Source: Rubellimicrobium sp. CFH 75288
GTDB taxonomy: Bacteria > Pseudomonadota > Alphaproteobacteria > Rhodobacterales > Rhodobacteraceae
Direction: 5' to 3'
NCBI RefSeq assembly: GCF_009904055.1
Contig: NZ_WYDP01000005.1
Location: 1-64,000, forward strand
DNA: 64,000 bases
The notes below the pieces were generated by a model. That model was not told the origin of the DNA. It worked only from the letters and a program-made list of their open reading frames with translations, and did not search any database. Both the position numbers and the translations under genes were made by a program. Below, piece after piece: positions 47,156 to 55,326 of the stretch (the first letter of the stretch is position 1; the number at the start of each line of letters is the position of its first letter).

Positions 47156-48703
47156 TCAGTGAACCCCTTCGCCGGAAGCCGCCATGATGCGTTCCTTGGC
47201 CACGTCCGGCCCGAACTCGGCCGCGATGCGACCCTTGCGCATGACCACGATGCGATGCGCCACCGAAAGGCATTCCGCGAGTTCGGAGGTGGAGAACACG
47301 ACGGCCAGGCCCTGCCGTGCGCCTTCCACAAGCAGCCGGAACACCTCGGCCTTGGCGCCCACATCGATGCCTCGCGACGGCTCGTCGAGGAGGACAACCC
47401 TGGGGCCGGTGGCCAGCATCTTGCCGATGACCACCTTCTGCTGGTTGCCGCCCGACAGCGAGCCGATCGGCGCCCCGGGACCTGCCGTCTTGATATGCGT
47501 ACGCCGGATCGCCTCCGCAATGACCGTTCGCTCGCGCTCGCGCGAGGTGAAGAAGCCCCGGGTGAAGTCCATGATCGAGGCCAGCGAGAGGTTCTCGCCC
47601 ACGCTCATGGTCTGAACCAGCCCGTCGCGCTGCCGATCCTCGGGCACAAGCACGAGGCCCTCACGGATGCGCTCCGCGATGGAGAGGTGCGACACGTCCC
47701 GACCGTGCAGAAGCACGCGGCCTGCGCTCAGCGGCAGCCGACCCGCGATGGCCTCCAGAAGCTCCGTGCGACCAGCGCCCATCAACCCGTAGAGGCAGAC
47801 GATCTCGCCCGCGCGCACGGACAGCGACAGACGGTCCACCAGGTCTGCCCCCGAGGCGTCCGGGACCGACACACCCTCGACGACGAGAGCGGTCTCGCCC
47901 ATTTCGTAATCCGTCGGAGGTGAGCCAAGGTCGTAGTTCTCGCCGGTCATGTGCCGGACGATCCAGGGCAGGTCGATCGAGGCGCGCTCGGCCTGAGCGA
48001 CCATCGCCCCGTCGCGCAGCACCACCGCGTGGTCGGTGATGAGCAGCGCCTCCTCCAGATGATGGGAGATGTAGACGATCGCGACGCCGCGGGATTTCAG
48101 GTCGCGGATCACGCGGAAGAGGACCTCCACCTCGGACGCCGACAGCGCCGAGGTGGGCTCGTCCATGATGAGGATACGCGAGTTGATGGACAGCGCCCGG
48201 GCGATCTCCACGATCTGCTGCTGACCCAGGCGCAGGTCCTCCACGAGCGTGAGCGGGTCGATCTCCTCCTCGAGCTCCTGCATGAGTGCGCGGGTCTGGC
48301 GCTCCTCCTCGGCGAAATCCACGCCAAAGGGACCCCGGATCTCCCGGCCCATGAAGATGTTGTCGCGCACCGACATGTTGGGGGCGAGCGACAGTTCCTG
48401 ATGGATGATGGAGACCCCGCGCTCCTGCGCATCCGCGGAGGAGGCAAAGACCACGGGCACGCCATCCAGGAGGATCTCGCCCGCCGAGGGCTGGAGGACG
48501 CCCGAAAGGATCTTCATCAGGGTGGACTTGCCGGCCCCGTTCTCTCCGAACAGGGTTGTGACCTGACCGGCCCGCACCGCGAAGTTGACCCCCTTGAGGG
48601 CGTGAATGGACCCGAAGGACTTGGCCACGCCGCGAGCCTCGAGAACGGTCTGCCCGATGACAGGCGCGGCCGGCACGTCGCGGGTGAGAAGGGCTGTGGT
48701 CAT
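47156..48703 (-). CDS. ribose-type ABC ATPase, candidate erythritol transporter (EryE-like)
   Basis: 515 residues with two ABC domains. First: FGENGAGKSTLMKILSG, QQQIVEIARALSINSRILIMDEPTSALSASE. Second: CLYGLMGAGRTELLEAIAG, SLSGGNQQKVVIGKMLATGPRVVLLDEPSRGIDVGAKAEVF. A 20-residue N-terminal extension precedes the first domain. Starts with ATG 48703 inside the DUF2291 gene end. Confidence 0.92.
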   Translation of the reverse strand: MTTALLTRDVPAAPVIGQTVLEARGVAKSFGSIHALKGVNFAVRAGQVTTLFGENGAGKSTLMKILSGVLQPSAGEILLDGVPVVFASSADAQERGVSIIHQELSLAPNMSVRDNIFMGREIRGPFGVDFAEEERQTRALMQELEEEIDPLTLVEDLRLGQQQIVEIARALSINSRILIMDEPTSALSASEVEVLFRVIRDLKSRGVAIVYISHHLEEALLITDHAVVLRDGAMVAQAERASIDLPWIVRHMTGENYDLGSPPTDYEMGETALVVEGVSVPDASGADLVDRLSLSVRAGEIVCLYGLMGAGRTELLEAIAGRLPLSAGRVLLHGRDVSHLSIAERIREGLVLVPEDRQRDGLVQTMSVGENLSLASIMDFTRGFFTSRERERTVIAEAIRRTHIKTAGPGAPIGSLSGGNQQKVVIGKMLATGPRVVLLDEPSRGIDVGAKAEVFRLLVEGARQGLAVVFSTSELAECLSVAHRIVVMRKGRIAAEFGPDVAKERIMAASGEGVH

Positions 48704-49356
48704 GGCACGCTCATCCGGACGGGCGTCACGAGCCAGTTCTCGGGATTCACGAGGCGGAAGACGCCGGTGACGGTGACCGTGCGGCCGGTCAGGTTGGCCG
48801 TGTCGATCCCCGCGAGCACATCCTCCCGCACCCGGTTGTTGAGGGCGGCGCCTGCGTCCTGATACTCGATCTGGTTGCGGAAATCGCCGAAAGCGACAGT
48901 GCCCGTGGCATCGCGCACATCCGTTCCGTTGATCGCCGGGCCGGTCTGAACACGCACGCGGATGCCCTCCAGACCCTCGACCGTCACGTCGTAGACGCCC
49001 GAACGCGCCTCTCCGGCGGTGCCCGAGAAGGTGACGGCATAGACAGGCATCCCGCTCGACATGACCCCGAACTCCTCGGCGGCCCGGGCGGGATCGGCCG
49101 CGATCGCTGCGGCCAGCTCGGCTGCGGGGACGGCCCGCTCCTCGATGGCAGCCTGGATGCGCGGAAACTCCGCGGCGGCCCAGGCTGCAGGATCGAAGGC
49201 CTGCTGGCGCGCATCGAGTTCCGATCCGATCGGCACGACCGTCGTATCAAGGGCAATCAGCGCCAGGACCAGCACGGCGACCCCGACCGCAAGCGCGACG
49301 CGCAGGCCGGTCCGCCGGGTTCGTCGGCGCCTTGGGGAAGCAGACGCGGCCGTCAC
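48700..49356 (-). CDS. DUF2291 protein, membrane-anchored periplasmic partner of sugar ABC transporters
   Basis: 218 residues: basic N-terminus, one membrane helix (about 17-38), then a periplasmic domain. MPVYAVTFSGTAGEARSGVYDVTVEG, RVQTGPAINGTDVRDATG, NQIEYQDAGAALNNRV and VFRLVNPENWLVTPV mark DUF2291. Members are repeatedly encoded directly before ribose-type transporter ATPases of polyol loci, as here (4-base overlap). Function unknown; a transporter accessory role is inferred from linkage. GTG start. First gene of the minus-strand operon. Confidence 0.85.
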   Translation of the reverse strand: MTAASASPRRRRTRRTGLRVALAVGVAVLVLALIALDTTVVPIGSELDARQQAFDPAAWAAAEFPRIQAAIEERAVPAAELAAAIAADPARAAEEFGVMSSGMPVYAVTFSGTAGEARSGVYDVTVEGLEGIRVRVQTGPAINGTDVRDATGTVAFGDFRNQIEYQDAGAALNNRVREDVLAGIDTANLTGRTVTVTGVFRLVNPENWLVTPVRMSVP

Positions 49357-49487
49357 GGCCAGACCCCCACATCCTGCCCCATCCGCGTCCCCCGGATCAT
49401 GGCCGCCTCCTCCACCAGCCCGGCTGCAACCCGCAGACCAGCGGCCCCGTCCCGCTGGTCTGAGCCGCCCTGCTCCGCCCCGCCACC

Positions 49488-49543
49488 TTGACAGATCGGT
49501 GCATATGTTGAAAGATTTTTCTCATCTTGAAGATTTCTTCAAG
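49488..49543. promoter_or_regulatory. eryD promoter and candidate EryD operators
   Basis: TTGACA (49488-49493) is a consensus -35, with AAAGAT (49511-49516) 17 bases on as a poor -10. Overlapping and following are TTGAAAGATTTTTCTCA (49508-49524, imperfect) and the perfect palindrome CTTGAAGA-TT-TCTTCAAG (49526-49543). The two share the TTGAA-n-GATTT core and are side by side, as expected for a repressor blocking transcription of eryDABC. The region is strikingly AT-rich for this genome. Confidence 0.6.
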
Positions 49544-49562
49544 TCACAAATCCGGGGAAGCG

Positions 49563-50516
49563 ATGGGCAGGGCTGCGGCGCCACGCGATGACGAAAGCCT
49601 CGCCATCCGGGCGGCCTGGCTCCACTATGCAGGCGGTCTCACGCAGACCGAGGTGGCGGCGCGCCTGGGCGTCTCGGCGGTCAAGGCTCACCGGCTGGTC
49701 GCCTGGGCCAATCAAAACGGTGCCGTGAAGGTTTCGGTCGAGGGGTCCGTGACGGACTGCCTGCGGCTCGAACAGCGGCTGGTCGAGCGGTTCGGCCTCG
49801 CCACGGCCGAGGTGATTCCCGATCTGGGCGAGGAAGGCCTGCCGCTTCGCGCGCTCGGACATGGGGGAGCTGCGTTCCTGGGACGCATCATCGGGGGCGC
49901 CGAGCCGCGGGTGATCGGGGTCGGCAACGGGCGCACGCTTGCGGCAGCCATCGCGGCCATGCCGCGTCAGGACGCAGGCGCAACGCGCTTCGTCTCGCTC
50001 GTCGGGGTGCTGACCCGCCGCTACGCCGCCAACCCTCACGACGTCATGCACCGTCTGGCCGAGAAGACCGGGGCCGAGGCCTATGTCATGCCGGTCCCCT
50101 TTTTCGCCAACACGGCCGAGGATCGGGCCGTGCTGCTTTCCCAGCCCGGCGTGCGCGAGGTGGTGGACCTGGCGGCCAGCGCGGATCTGCTGTTCGTGGG
50201 CATCGGCACCGCTCAACCCGACGCGCAGCTTGTCACCGCGCGGATGATCGCGCCCGAGGAGATCCGGGAGGTCCAGGAGCGCGGCGGAGTGGGCGAGATG
50301 CTCGGCCACTTCTTCGATGCGGCAGGCCATCCGGTCGAAACGTCGCTCGCCGCCCGCACCCTTTCACCCGATCTTGGCTCGCTGGCCGGTCGTCGCGTCG
50401 TGGCCCTCGCCGGCGGAGCGGTCAAGACGTCTGCCATCCGAGCAGTCCTGCACACGGGTCTGCTCAGCGGCCTGATCACGGACGAGCGCACGGCCCGTGC
50501 GCTTGTTGCCGCCTGA
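49563..50516 (+). CDS. eryD: EryD, SorC/DeoR-family regulator of erythritol catabolism
   Basis: 317 residues, matching the length of Brucella EryD (about 316). HTH GGLTQTEVAARLGVSAVKAHRLVAWANQNGAVKVSV (about 23-57) and the sugar-binding domain with VIGVGNGRTLAAAIAAMP, LVGVLTRRYAANPHDVMHRLAEKTGAEAY and FVGIGTAQPDAQLV. ATG 49563 follows GGGGAAG; the open frame extends 12 codons upstream across the palindrome. In Brucella EryD represses the ery operon and is relieved by erythritol. Here it is first in the operon, instead of last as in Brucella. Confidence 0.9.
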   Translation: MGRAAAPRDDESLAIRAAWLHYAGGLTQTEVAARLGVSAVKAHRLVAWANQNGAVKVSVEGSVTDCLRLEQRLVERFGLATAEVIPDLGEEGLPLRALGHGGAAFLGRIIGGAEPRVIGVGNGRTLAAAIAAMPRQDAGATRFVSLVGVLTRRYAANPHDVMHRLAEKTGAEAYVMPVPFFANTAEDRAVLLSQPGVREVVDLAASADLLFVGIGTAQPDAQLVTARMIAPEEIREVQERGGVGEMLGHFFDAAGHPVETSLAARTLSPDLGSLAGRRVVALAGGAVKTSAIRAVLHTGLLSGLITDERTARALVAA

Positions 50517-50529
50517 GCGGGCCAGTCCG

Positions 50530-52089
50530 ATGGGCGACCTGATCGTCGGTCTTGATTCGGGCACCTCGGTCATCAAGGCGGTGGCCTTCGATCCCGACGG
50601 GACACAGATCGCGGTTGCCTCGGTGCCCAACCGCTATGAATCGGGCGCCGACGGCGCGGCGACCCAGGACATGGAGCGCACGTGGCAGGACGCCGCCGCC
50701 GCGCTGCGCAGCCTGGCCGGACAGGTCGAAGACCTCGCCGGCCGGACCGTCGGGCTGGCTGTCACGGGACAGGGCGACGGCACCTGGCTGGTGGACGCGG
50801 CGGGGCAGCCCGTGGGCGCGGCCTGGCTCTGGCTCGACGCCCGCGCCGCGCCCACCGTCCGGCGCCTGACAGCCTCCTCGGAGGAACGGGTGCGGTTCGA
50901 GACGACAGGGACGGGTCTCAATACCTGCCAGATGGGCGCCCAGCTCGCCCATATCGCCCGGACCGAGCCCCACCGGCTGCAGGCGGCGGCCCATGCCCTC
51001 CATTGCAAGGACTGGCTCCATCTGCGGCTGACCGGAGTGGCAGCAACCGATCCTTCCGAAGCCTCCTTCACCTTCGGGGACTTCCGGACGCGGCGCTACG
51101 ACGACCGCGTGATCGCGGCCTTGGGACTCGAGGCCTACCGGCATCTGCTGCCACCCATTCTCGAGGGCACCGAGGTCACCCATCCGCTCCTGCCCGAAGC
51201 GGCTGCAGCAACCGGGCTGCGCGCCGGCACACCGGTCTGCCTCGGCTATGTGGACATGGCCATGACCGCGCTCGGCGCAGGCGTTCATCTGCCGGACGAG
51301 TCGGATGCCGCCTGCTCGGTGATCGGTTCCACCGGGGTGCACCTGCGCGCCGTGCCGCCGGAAGGGTTTCACCTCAATGCCGAAGGCACCGGATACGCGA
51401 TCCCGATTCCCGTGCCGGACCGCGTGACGCAGGTCCAGACCAACATGGCCGCCACGCTCAACCTCGATTGGCTGCTTGATCTCGCCGGGGACCTGTTGGC
51501 GGAGATGGGCAGGCCGGTCGAGCGCGCCGACCTGGTCGGTCGGATCGAAGGTTGGCTTGCGCAGAGCACGCCAGGGCAGGTCCTGTATCACCCCTACATC
51601 TCGGAAGCAGGGGAGCGTGGTCCCTTCGTGGAACCGCGTGCCCGGGCCGGCTTCAACGGGCTCAGCCGGCGTCATCGCTTCGCGGATCTGGTGCGCGCCG
51701 TCATCGAGGGCTTGGGCTATGCGATGCGGGACTGCTACGGCGTCATGGGACCGCTGCCTGCCGAGATCCGCCTGACGGGCGGCGCCGTCCGGTCGCCGGC
51801 GCTGCGCGCCATTCTCGCGGCCGCCTGCGGCGCTCGTGCACGGGTCTGCCTGCGCGAGGAGGCCGGAGCGGCCGGCGCCGCGATGATGGCTGCGGTCGCC
51901 TTGGGCCTTCAACCTTCGATGGACGCCTGCATCCGCGCCTGGGTGACGCCCCATCTGGGTCCGCCGGAGCCGCCGGACCCCGACCTTGCAACCCTGTACG
52001 ACAGGCGCTTTGCGGCCTATCTCGCCGCGCGTCGGGGTCTGGCGCCCGCCTGGACCGGTTTGGCCTGCTGCTCGGGAGGACCGCGATGA
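50530..52089 (+). CDS. eryA: EryA, erythritol kinase
   Basis: 519 residues, the same length as I recall for Brucella EryA. FGGY family: IVGLDSGTSVIKAVAFDPDGT, VTGQGDGTWLVD, AWLWLDARA, HCKDWLHLRLTG, TDPSEASFTFGDFRTR, LGYVDMAMTALGAGVH, VIGSTGVHLR, YISEAGERGPFVEPRARAGF and RLTGGAVRSPALRAIL. It phosphorylates erythritol to L-erythritol 4-phosphate. Start ATG 50530, 13 bases after eryD; stop overlaps eryB start (ATGA). Confidence 0.93.
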   Translation: MGDLIVGLDSGTSVIKAVAFDPDGTQIAVASVPNRYESGADGAATQDMERTWQDAAAALRSLAGQVEDLAGRTVGLAVTGQGDGTWLVDAAGQPVGAAWLWLDARAAPTVRRLTASSEERVRFETTGTGLNTCQMGAQLAHIARTEPHRLQAAAHALHCKDWLHLRLTGVAATDPSEASFTFGDFRTRRYDDRVIAALGLEAYRHLLPPILEGTEVTHPLLPEAAAATGLRAGTPVCLGYVDMAMTALGAGVHLPDESDAACSVIGSTGVHLRAVPPEGFHLNAEGTGYAIPIPVPDRVTQVQTNMAATLNLDWLLDLAGDLLAEMGRPVERADLVGRIEGWLAQSTPGQVLYHPYISEAGERGPFVEPRARAGFNGLSRRHRFADLVRAVIEGLGYAMRDCYGVMGPLPAEIRLTGGAVRSPALRAILAAACGARARVCLREEAGAAGAAMMAAVALGLQPSMDACIRAWVTPHLGPPEPPDPDLATLYDRRFAAYLAARRGLAPAWTGLACCSGGPR

Positions 52090-53594
52090 CCGATCTCGTG
52101 GATCTTGTGGTGATCGGAGGAGGCATCAACGGGGCCGGCTTCGCCCGGGATGCGGCCGGACGGGGTCTCTCCGTCGTCCTTCTCGAACGGGACGATCTGG
52201 CGGAGGGGACGTCGTCCCGTTCGGGCAAGCTCGTCCATGGAGGTTTGCGCTACCTCGAATACTACGAGTTCCGGCTGGTGCGCGAAGCCCTCATCGAACG
52301 CGAAGTCCTGCTCCGGGCGGCTCCCCACATCATCTGGCCGATGCGGTTCGTCCTGCCGCATTCTCCGCAGGACCGGCCGGCCTGGCTCGTCCGGACGGGG
52401 TTGTTCCTGTACGACCATCTCGGCGGGCGCCGGCAGCTCCCCGGCACCCGCGTGCTGGACCTGCGCCGCGCGCCGGAGGGCCTGCCGCTGCGCGACGAGT
52501 ACACCAAAGGCTTCGAGTATTCCGATTGCTGGGTGGACGACGCGCGGCTGGTCGTGCTCAACGCGCTCGATGCGGCCGAGCGCGGCGCCCTTGTTCTGCC
52601 GCGCTGCCCGGCTGTCTCGGCCCGGCGGGAGGACGGCGCCTGGACGGTCCAGGCTCGCAGCCGCCTTTCGGGCGAGGAGCATCGGTTCCGGGCCCGCTGT
52701 CTGGTCAACTGCGCCGGCCCCTGGGTGGCCGACGTGATCGGGCGCGTCGCCGGAGCCAATTCCGCGCGCAAGGTGCGTCTGGTCAAGGGCAGCCACATCG
52801 TGGTGCCCAAGTTCTGGTCGGGAGCGCACGCCTACCTCGTTCAGAACCACGATCGGCGTGTGATCTTCATCAACCCCTACGAAGGGGACCTGGCCCTGAT
52901 CGGCACCACGGACATTCCCTATGACGGCGCGGCCGAGGAGGTGTCCGCGGACGAGGCCGAGGTCGAGTACCTGCTGGCCGCCGTGAACCGGTACTTCAAG
53001 GAAGGGCTGACGCGCGGGGACGTTCTCTACAGCTTCTCGGGAGTCCGGCCGCTCTTCGACGACGGAAAGGGCAACCCGTCGGCCGTCACGCGCGACTACG
53101 TGTTCGACCTCGACCGCACGGGCGGCGTGCCGATGCTCAACGTCTTCGGCGGCAAGATCACCACCTTCCGCGAACTGGCCGAACGCGGTCTGCACCGGCT
53201 GCGGGAAGTGTTCCCGCACATGGGAGCCGACTGGACGGCCAACGCCCCGCTGCCCGGCGGCGACATGCCCGGCGCGGATTTCGAGGCGTTCTTCGGAGCG
53301 TTGCGACGGCGCTACCCGTGGATGCCGCGCCCCCTCGCCCTTCACTACGCCCGTCTGTACGGCACCCGGGCCGATCGCATCGTCAAGCAGGCCACGAGCC
53401 TCGAAGGACTCGGGCGCCATTTTGGAGGGCTCCTCTACGAGGCCGAGGCGCGCCATCTCGCGGCCGAGGAATGGGCCCGCACGCCCGAGGATGTCCTGCT
53501 ACGGCGCACCAAGCACCATCTGCACCTGACGCCGGCCGAACACGCGGCCTTCCGGGAGTGGTGGAGCGGCGCGGCGCTCGAGGCGGCGGCCTGA
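52086..53594 (+). CDS. eryB: EryB, L-erythritol-4-phosphate dehydrogenase
   Basis: 502 residues, as in Brucella EryB. FAD-dependent GlpD-family enzyme: DLVVIGGGINGAGFARDAAGRGLSVVLLERDD (about 6-37), GTSSRSGKLVHGGLRYLEYYE, NCAGPWVADV, IGTTDIPYDG and NVFGGKITTFRELAERGLHRL. It oxidises L-erythritol 4-phosphate to the tetrulose 4-phosphate with quinone-linked electron transfer. Coupled to eryA by a 4-base overlap; eryC follows after 4 bases. Confidence 0.93.
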   Translation: MTDLVDLVVIGGGINGAGFARDAAGRGLSVVLLERDDLAEGTSSRSGKLVHGGLRYLEYYEFRLVREALIEREVLLRAAPHIIWPMRFVLPHSPQDRPAWLVRTGLFLYDHLGGRRQLPGTRVLDLRRAPEGLPLRDEYTKGFEYSDCWVDDARLVVLNALDAAERGALVLPRCPAVSARREDGAWTVQARSRLSGEEHRFRARCLVNCAGPWVADVIGRVAGANSARKVRLVKGSHIVVPKFWSGAHAYLVQNHDRRVIFINPYEGDLALIGTTDIPYDGAAEEVSADEAEVEYLLAAVNRYFKEGLTRGDVLYSFSGVRPLFDDGKGNPSAVTRDYVFDLDRTGGVPMLNVFGGKITTFRELAERGLHRLREVFPHMGADWTANAPLPGGDMPGADFEAFFGALRRRYPWMPRPLALHYARLYGTRADRIVKQATSLEGLGRHFGGLLYEAEARHLAAEEWARTPEDVLLRRTKHHLHLTPAEHAAFREWWSGAALEAAA

Positions 53595-53598
53595 ACCG

Positions 53599-54573
53599 AT
53601 GCGCCTGACTCTCTCCATCTCCACCAACCCGCTCGTCAACCGCTTCGCGGAGCCCGATGACCTGACCGAGACCGTGGCCCGTGACATCCGGGTGCGCGAC
53701 CTGCAGCTGACGCACGAATTCCTTGATCCCTCCTGGCCGGCAGCGGTCCTGCGGCGACGGGTGCGCGCCTTCGGCCGGGCGATGGAGCGGACGGGAATCC
53801 GCGTGACGTCGGGGATGACAGGACCCTATGGACGGCTCAACCATTTCGGCCATCCCGACCGCGACGTGCGGCGCTATCACCTCGACTGGTTCAAGACCTT
53901 TGCCGACCTGATTGCCGATCTCGGTGGGCGCGCGATCGGCACCCAGTTCGCGATCCTCACCTTCCGCGATCAGGACGACCCTGCGCGCCGCGAGGCGATG
54001 ATCCGCATCGCCCTCGACTGCTGGGCCGAGCTGGCCGACCATGCGCGGGAGGCGGGCCTGTCGTTCCTGTTCTGGGAGCCCATGTCCATCACCCGCGAGT
54101 TCGGCGAGACCATCCCTGCCGCGTTGTCCCTTCAGGCGCGCATCGACGCTGCGGGCCTGTCCCTCCCGTTGCGGATGATGGCCGACATCGACCATGGCGA
54201 CGTCACCTCGCCAGACCCGGACGACACCGACCCTTATGCCTGGGCGCGGGCCGTGCCGCGCCACTCACCCATCATCCACATCAAGCAGTCGATGATGGAC
54301 AAGGGCGGCCACCGTCCCTTTACCGCCCGGCACAACGCCACAGGCCGTATCCGTCCGGGGCCGCTTCTGGCCGCCCTCGCCGAAGGCGGCGCCACGGACA
54401 ACGAGATCTGCCTCGAGCTGTCGTGGAAGGAGCGGGAGCCCGACGATCGCCGCGTGGTGGCCGAGCTGGCCGAGTCGGTCGCCTACTGGGCACCCTACAT
54501 CGACACCGGTGCAGCCGCGCTCCGCGTCTGGCCGGCCGCTTGCCCTTCCCAAGCTGCGGACCATCTGACATAG
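53599..54573 (+). CDS. eryC: EryC, tetrulose-4-phosphate racemase (xylose-isomerase superfamily)
   Basis: 324 residues, TIM barrel of the AP-endonuclease/xylose isomerase superfamily. Segments typical of EryC: MRLTLSISTNPLVNRF, LQLTHEFLDPSWP, GMTGPYGRLNHFGHPD, FLFWEPMSITREFGETI, MMADIDHGDVTSPD and HIKQSMMDKGGHRPFTA; the acidic and His residues in EPM, DIDHGD and H-I-K are plausible metal ligands. In Brucella EryC interconverts L- and D-3-tetrulose 4-phosphate. It ends the eryDABC operon. Confidence 0.9.
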   Translation: MRLTLSISTNPLVNRFAEPDDLTETVARDIRVRDLQLTHEFLDPSWPAAVLRRRVRAFGRAMERTGIRVTSGMTGPYGRLNHFGHPDRDVRRYHLDWFKTFADLIADLGGRAIGTQFAILTFRDQDDPARREAMIRIALDCWAELADHAREAGLSFLFWEPMSITREFGETIPAALSLQARIDAAGLSLPLRMMADIDHGDVTSPDPDDTDPYAWARAVPRHSPIIHIKQSMMDKGGHRPFTARHNATGRIRPGPLLAALAEGGATDNEICLELSWKEREPDDRRVVAELAESVAYWAPYIDTGAAALRVWPAACPSQAADHLT

Positions 54574-54634
54574 CTGCCGCAAGACCCGGACGGGGCAGCA
54601 GGACCGGCCGGTGGACGTAGGGAAGGACGGGCAG

Positions 54635-55303
54635 ATGACGCGGATCGTGGCTCTCGTGGCAGTGGTGGCGGTGGCGATCTTCGCCTATGTCTGGAGCCGG
54701 AGCGATCGCGCCGCCGAAAGCGGCGTCGTGACCTCTACCCAGACCGCGCCTGGCGGTACCGATGCCGGGGCCGTCGCCGTGCCCGGAGCCGATGCCAACC
54801 TTCCTCTGGCCGGGGACGGCAGCGACGTCCCGGCACCCGACGAGACCGGCGAGACGCCCGAGCAGGGCAGCCCCGGCGGCGAGGGCGACCCGCCGCAGCC
54901 CGGCACGGTCCCCGACGACACGGCCAATCCGGCCGGCGATCCGGCAGAACCCGACTCTGCCGCCCCTGCCGGCACACCCGAGGAGGCTGCCCCTGACGGC
55001 ACGAATGTCGACCCGTCGGCCGCGGCCGTCGCCCCGCCCCCCGGTACGGACGGCGAGAATGCGCCCGCTCAGGCGACCGCCGCCCCGCCCCGCGCCTTTG
55101 TCACGGTGCCGGCCGATCTGGACGTCCTGCTCGACCCTGCTGCGCTCGATCCCGAGGCCATCCGTGCCGCTCTGGCCCGTTCGGGGCGCCTGACCCCTGC
55201 GGAGCGCTCGAGCCTTTTGGCAGACCTCGACCAGGCGCAGGGGCAACCCGAGCAACTCGAGGCCGTGCTCGAGCGGATCCGCGCCATCCTGACAGGGATC
55301 TGA
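54635..55303 (+). CDS. hypothetical membrane-anchored, disordered acidic protein
   Basis: 222 residues, family not recognised. One N-terminal membrane helix (MTRIVALVAVVAVAIFAYVW), then about 130 residues of Pro/Ala/Gly/Asp/Glu/Thr-rich sequence with no hydrophobic core, and a conserved-looking C-terminal helical domain (VPADLDVLLDPAALDPEAIRAALARSGRLTPAERSSLLADLDQA...). ATG 54635 is preferred to GTG 54611 because GGAAGG is 8 bases before it. Probably faces the periplasm. It lies 61 bases after eryC but looks unrelated to sugar metabolism; it is ended by a perfect hairpin. Confidence 0.65.
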   Translation: MTRIVALVAVVAVAIFAYVWSRSDRAAESGVVTSTQTAPGGTDAGAVAVPGADANLPLAGDGSDVPAPDETGETPEQGSPGGEGDPPQPGTVPDDTANPAGDPAEPDSAAPAGTPEEAAPDGTNVDPSAAAVAPPPGTDGENAPAQATAAPPRAFVTVPADLDVLLDPAALDPEAIRAALARSGRLTPAERSSLLADLDQAQGQPEQLEAVLERIRAILTGI

Positions 55304-55326
55304 TCCGACGCGGCGGATCAGATCCC
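55295..55326. terminator. perfect 13-bp hairpin shared by two convergent genes
   Basis: GGGATCTGATCCG / CGGATCAGATCCC, loop ACGCGG. The stem includes the last codons and stop of the hypothetical gene (ends 55303) and the last codons and stop of fpr (ends 55318), so one symmetrical hairpin ends both transcripts. Confidence 0.8.
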
